DNA from: a bacterium
Lineage (GTDB): Bacteria; UBA8248
Length of the DNA stretch: 5,957 nt
Direction of reading: 5' to 3'
Assembly: GCA_027622355.1 (NCBI GenBank)
Contig: JAQBZT010000188.1
Coordinates: forward strand, 1 to 5,957
In this document: in pieces, positions 4,892 to 5,957 of the stretch
Layout: every line of letters begins with the position of its first letter
Numbering within the stretch: position 1 is the first letter of the stretch
Translations under genes and position numbers: made by a program
The notes under the pieces: generated by a model
Seen by the model: the letters and a program-made list of their open reading frames with translations, nothing else
The model's database searches: none
Told to the model about the DNA's origin: nothing

Positions 4892-5957
4892 CTAGCGGAA
4901 AGGGTACTCCCTTTTGTACGAAAACGAGGTGAAACTCTTCCGTCGCATCCAGACGTTCAGCACCAGCCCGATGGACAGATAGAAGGTGATGGCGGCGCTC
5001 CCGCCGTAGCTGACCAGGGGGAGGGGCAGGCCGACGATGGGCATCAGCCCGAGCGTCATGGCGATGTTGAGGGAAGCGTAGAGAAAGATGGAGGAAGCGA
5101 CACCCACCGCGATGAGGGTCCCCTGCTTGTCGCCCGCCTGGAGCCCGATGAGGAATATCCGGTAGATGAGGATCAGGAAGAGAAACAGCAAAAAGGCAGC
5201 GCCCATGAATCCGAGCTCTTCGCTCAGGACGGAAAAAATAAAGTCGGTGTGCCGCTCCGGAAGGAAATGGAGCCGGCTCTGGGTTCCCTGGAAAAGACCT
5301 TTTCCCCATATCTCCCCGCTGCCGATCGCAATCTTGCTTTGCAGGCTCTGGTAGCCCGCCCCCAAGGGGTCGCGGTTGGGGTTGAAGACGGTCAATATGC
5401 GCGATCGCTGGTATTCCCGGAGAAAGAACCAGCCGATCGGAGCGGTCGCCAGGCCGATGCCCGCCAGCGAGAAGAGCACCCGCTTGCGGACCCCGACAGT
5501 GAGCACCATGCAGGCGGCAATCATGAAGGTGGTGAGGGCCGTGCCGAGGTCAGGCTGTCTGGCCACCAGTCCCACCGGGATGATGACGAGAACGAAGGGG
5601 ACGATAAGCTCGCGAAAGCCCAGCGGCTCGCTGCTCTCCCGTGTGCCGAAGTAGCGGGCCAGCACGATGATCATGAAAAGCCGCGCGAGCTCGGAGGGCT
5701 GAATCCGCACCGGCCCGAAAACGAGCCAGCGCTTGGCTCCGTATACAGTTCTCCCGGCGAGGAAGACCAGAACGAGCATGACGATCAAAAGGAAGTAGAG
5801 CAGATAGGCCCACCGGGTCAGCTGGTGGTAGTCGACAAGCAGAATGGACACCATCACCAGAAGGCCGAGAGTGCTCCAGAGCAACTGCTTCCAGTGAAGC
5901 GCGCCGGCCAGCAGGTTGGGGTCGGTGTAGATCGAGCTGTAGATCATCAGCACCCCC
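4892..5957 (-). CDS. rodA: RodA, SEDS-family peptidoglycan glycosyltransferase (5' partial)
   Basis: RodA is the inner-membrane polymerase of the elongasome. It joins lipid II into glycan strands together with a class B PBP (PBP2) and the MreBCD system. About 353 residues are visible, ending at a TAG stop at 4894-4892. The reading frame stays open to the window edge, and the first visible residues (VLMIYSS) match the end of TM1 in the family, so the true start lies upstream. Around nine hydrophobic segments follow. Numbered from the GTG codon at 5953, diagnostic motifs are QPSELAR (about 85-91), QPDLGTAL (133-140), DPLGAGY then QSKIAIGSG (195-213), GTQSRLHFLPERHTDFIF (223-240) and PLPLVSYGGSA (310-320). 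D237 in HTDFIF aligns with the essential Asp262 of E. coli RodA. The GTQS...FLPERHTDFIF block favours RodA over FtsW. The E. coli protein is 370 aa, so only about 15-30 residues should be missing. The next gene starts 184 bp downstream. Confidence 0.96.
   Translation of the reverse strand, partial: GVLMIYSSIYTDPNLLAGALHWKQLLWSTLGLLVMVSILLVDYHQLTRWAYLLYFLLIVMLVLVFLAGRTVYGAKRWLVFGPVRIQPSELARLFMIIVLARYFGTRESSEPLGFRELIVPFVLVIIPVGLVARQPDLGTALTTFMIAACMVLTVGVRKRVLFSLAGIGLATAPIGWFFLREYQRSRILTVFNPNRDPLGAGYQSLQSKIAIGSGEIWGKGLFQGTQSRLHFLPERHTDFIFSVLSEELGFMGAAFLLFLFLILIYRIFLIGLQAGDKQGTLIAVGVASSIFLYASLNIAMTLGLMPIVGLPLPLVSYGGSAAITFYLSIGLVLNVWMRRKSFTSFSYKREYPFR

Overview
The window is a compact, entirely minus-strand stretch of bacterial chromosome. 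It looks GC-rich (roughly 60% by eye). Four genes are supported. In transcription order, from high to low coordinates, they are: the 3' part of rodA (SEDS peptidoglycan polymerase, cut by the window edge); a large cobalamin-binding-type radical SAM protein fused to a DUF2344 / TIGR03936 domain; an RNase E/G-family endoribonuclease; and a small 70-aa putative lipoprotein with a heptad-repeat tail. Many long open frames also exist on the plus strand, but they are antisense shadows of these genes, as expected in GC-rich DNA.

The organism is probably a Gram-negative bacterium. RodA implies a peptidoglycan-synthesising cell. The small protein has a lipobox with a non-Asp +2 residue, which suits outer-membrane sorting. 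The radical SAM plus RNase E/G pairing is familiar from deltaproteobacteria-like and other anaerobic or uncultured lineages. I cannot name a genus. Nothing suggests mobile DNA, phage, CRISPR, tRNA or rRNA genes.

Layout: 5957-4892 is rodA, whose start lies outside the window. 4891-4708 is a 184-bp gap holding small hairpins after the rodA stop, a candidate sigma70-type promoter, an 8-bp-stem leader hairpin and a good Shine-Dalgarno site. 4707-1873 is the radical SAM fusion. 1883-285 is the RNase, which overlaps the radical SAM gene by 11 nt and so is probably translationally coupled to it. 284-218 is a 67-bp gap with a 7-bp-stem hairpin. 217-5 is the lipoprotein.

Functionally, RodA builds the side-wall peptidoglycan. 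The radical SAM protein has no established reaction that I know of. Its tight coupling to an RNase E/G gene suggests a role in RNA or ribosome metabolism, which is an inference from context only. This radical SAM/RNase pair is the best candidate here for an undescribed system. Points of interest are a Tyr in place of the canonical cobalamin-ligand His motif, a C-terminal three-Cys cluster, and basic/acidic linkers in both proteins.
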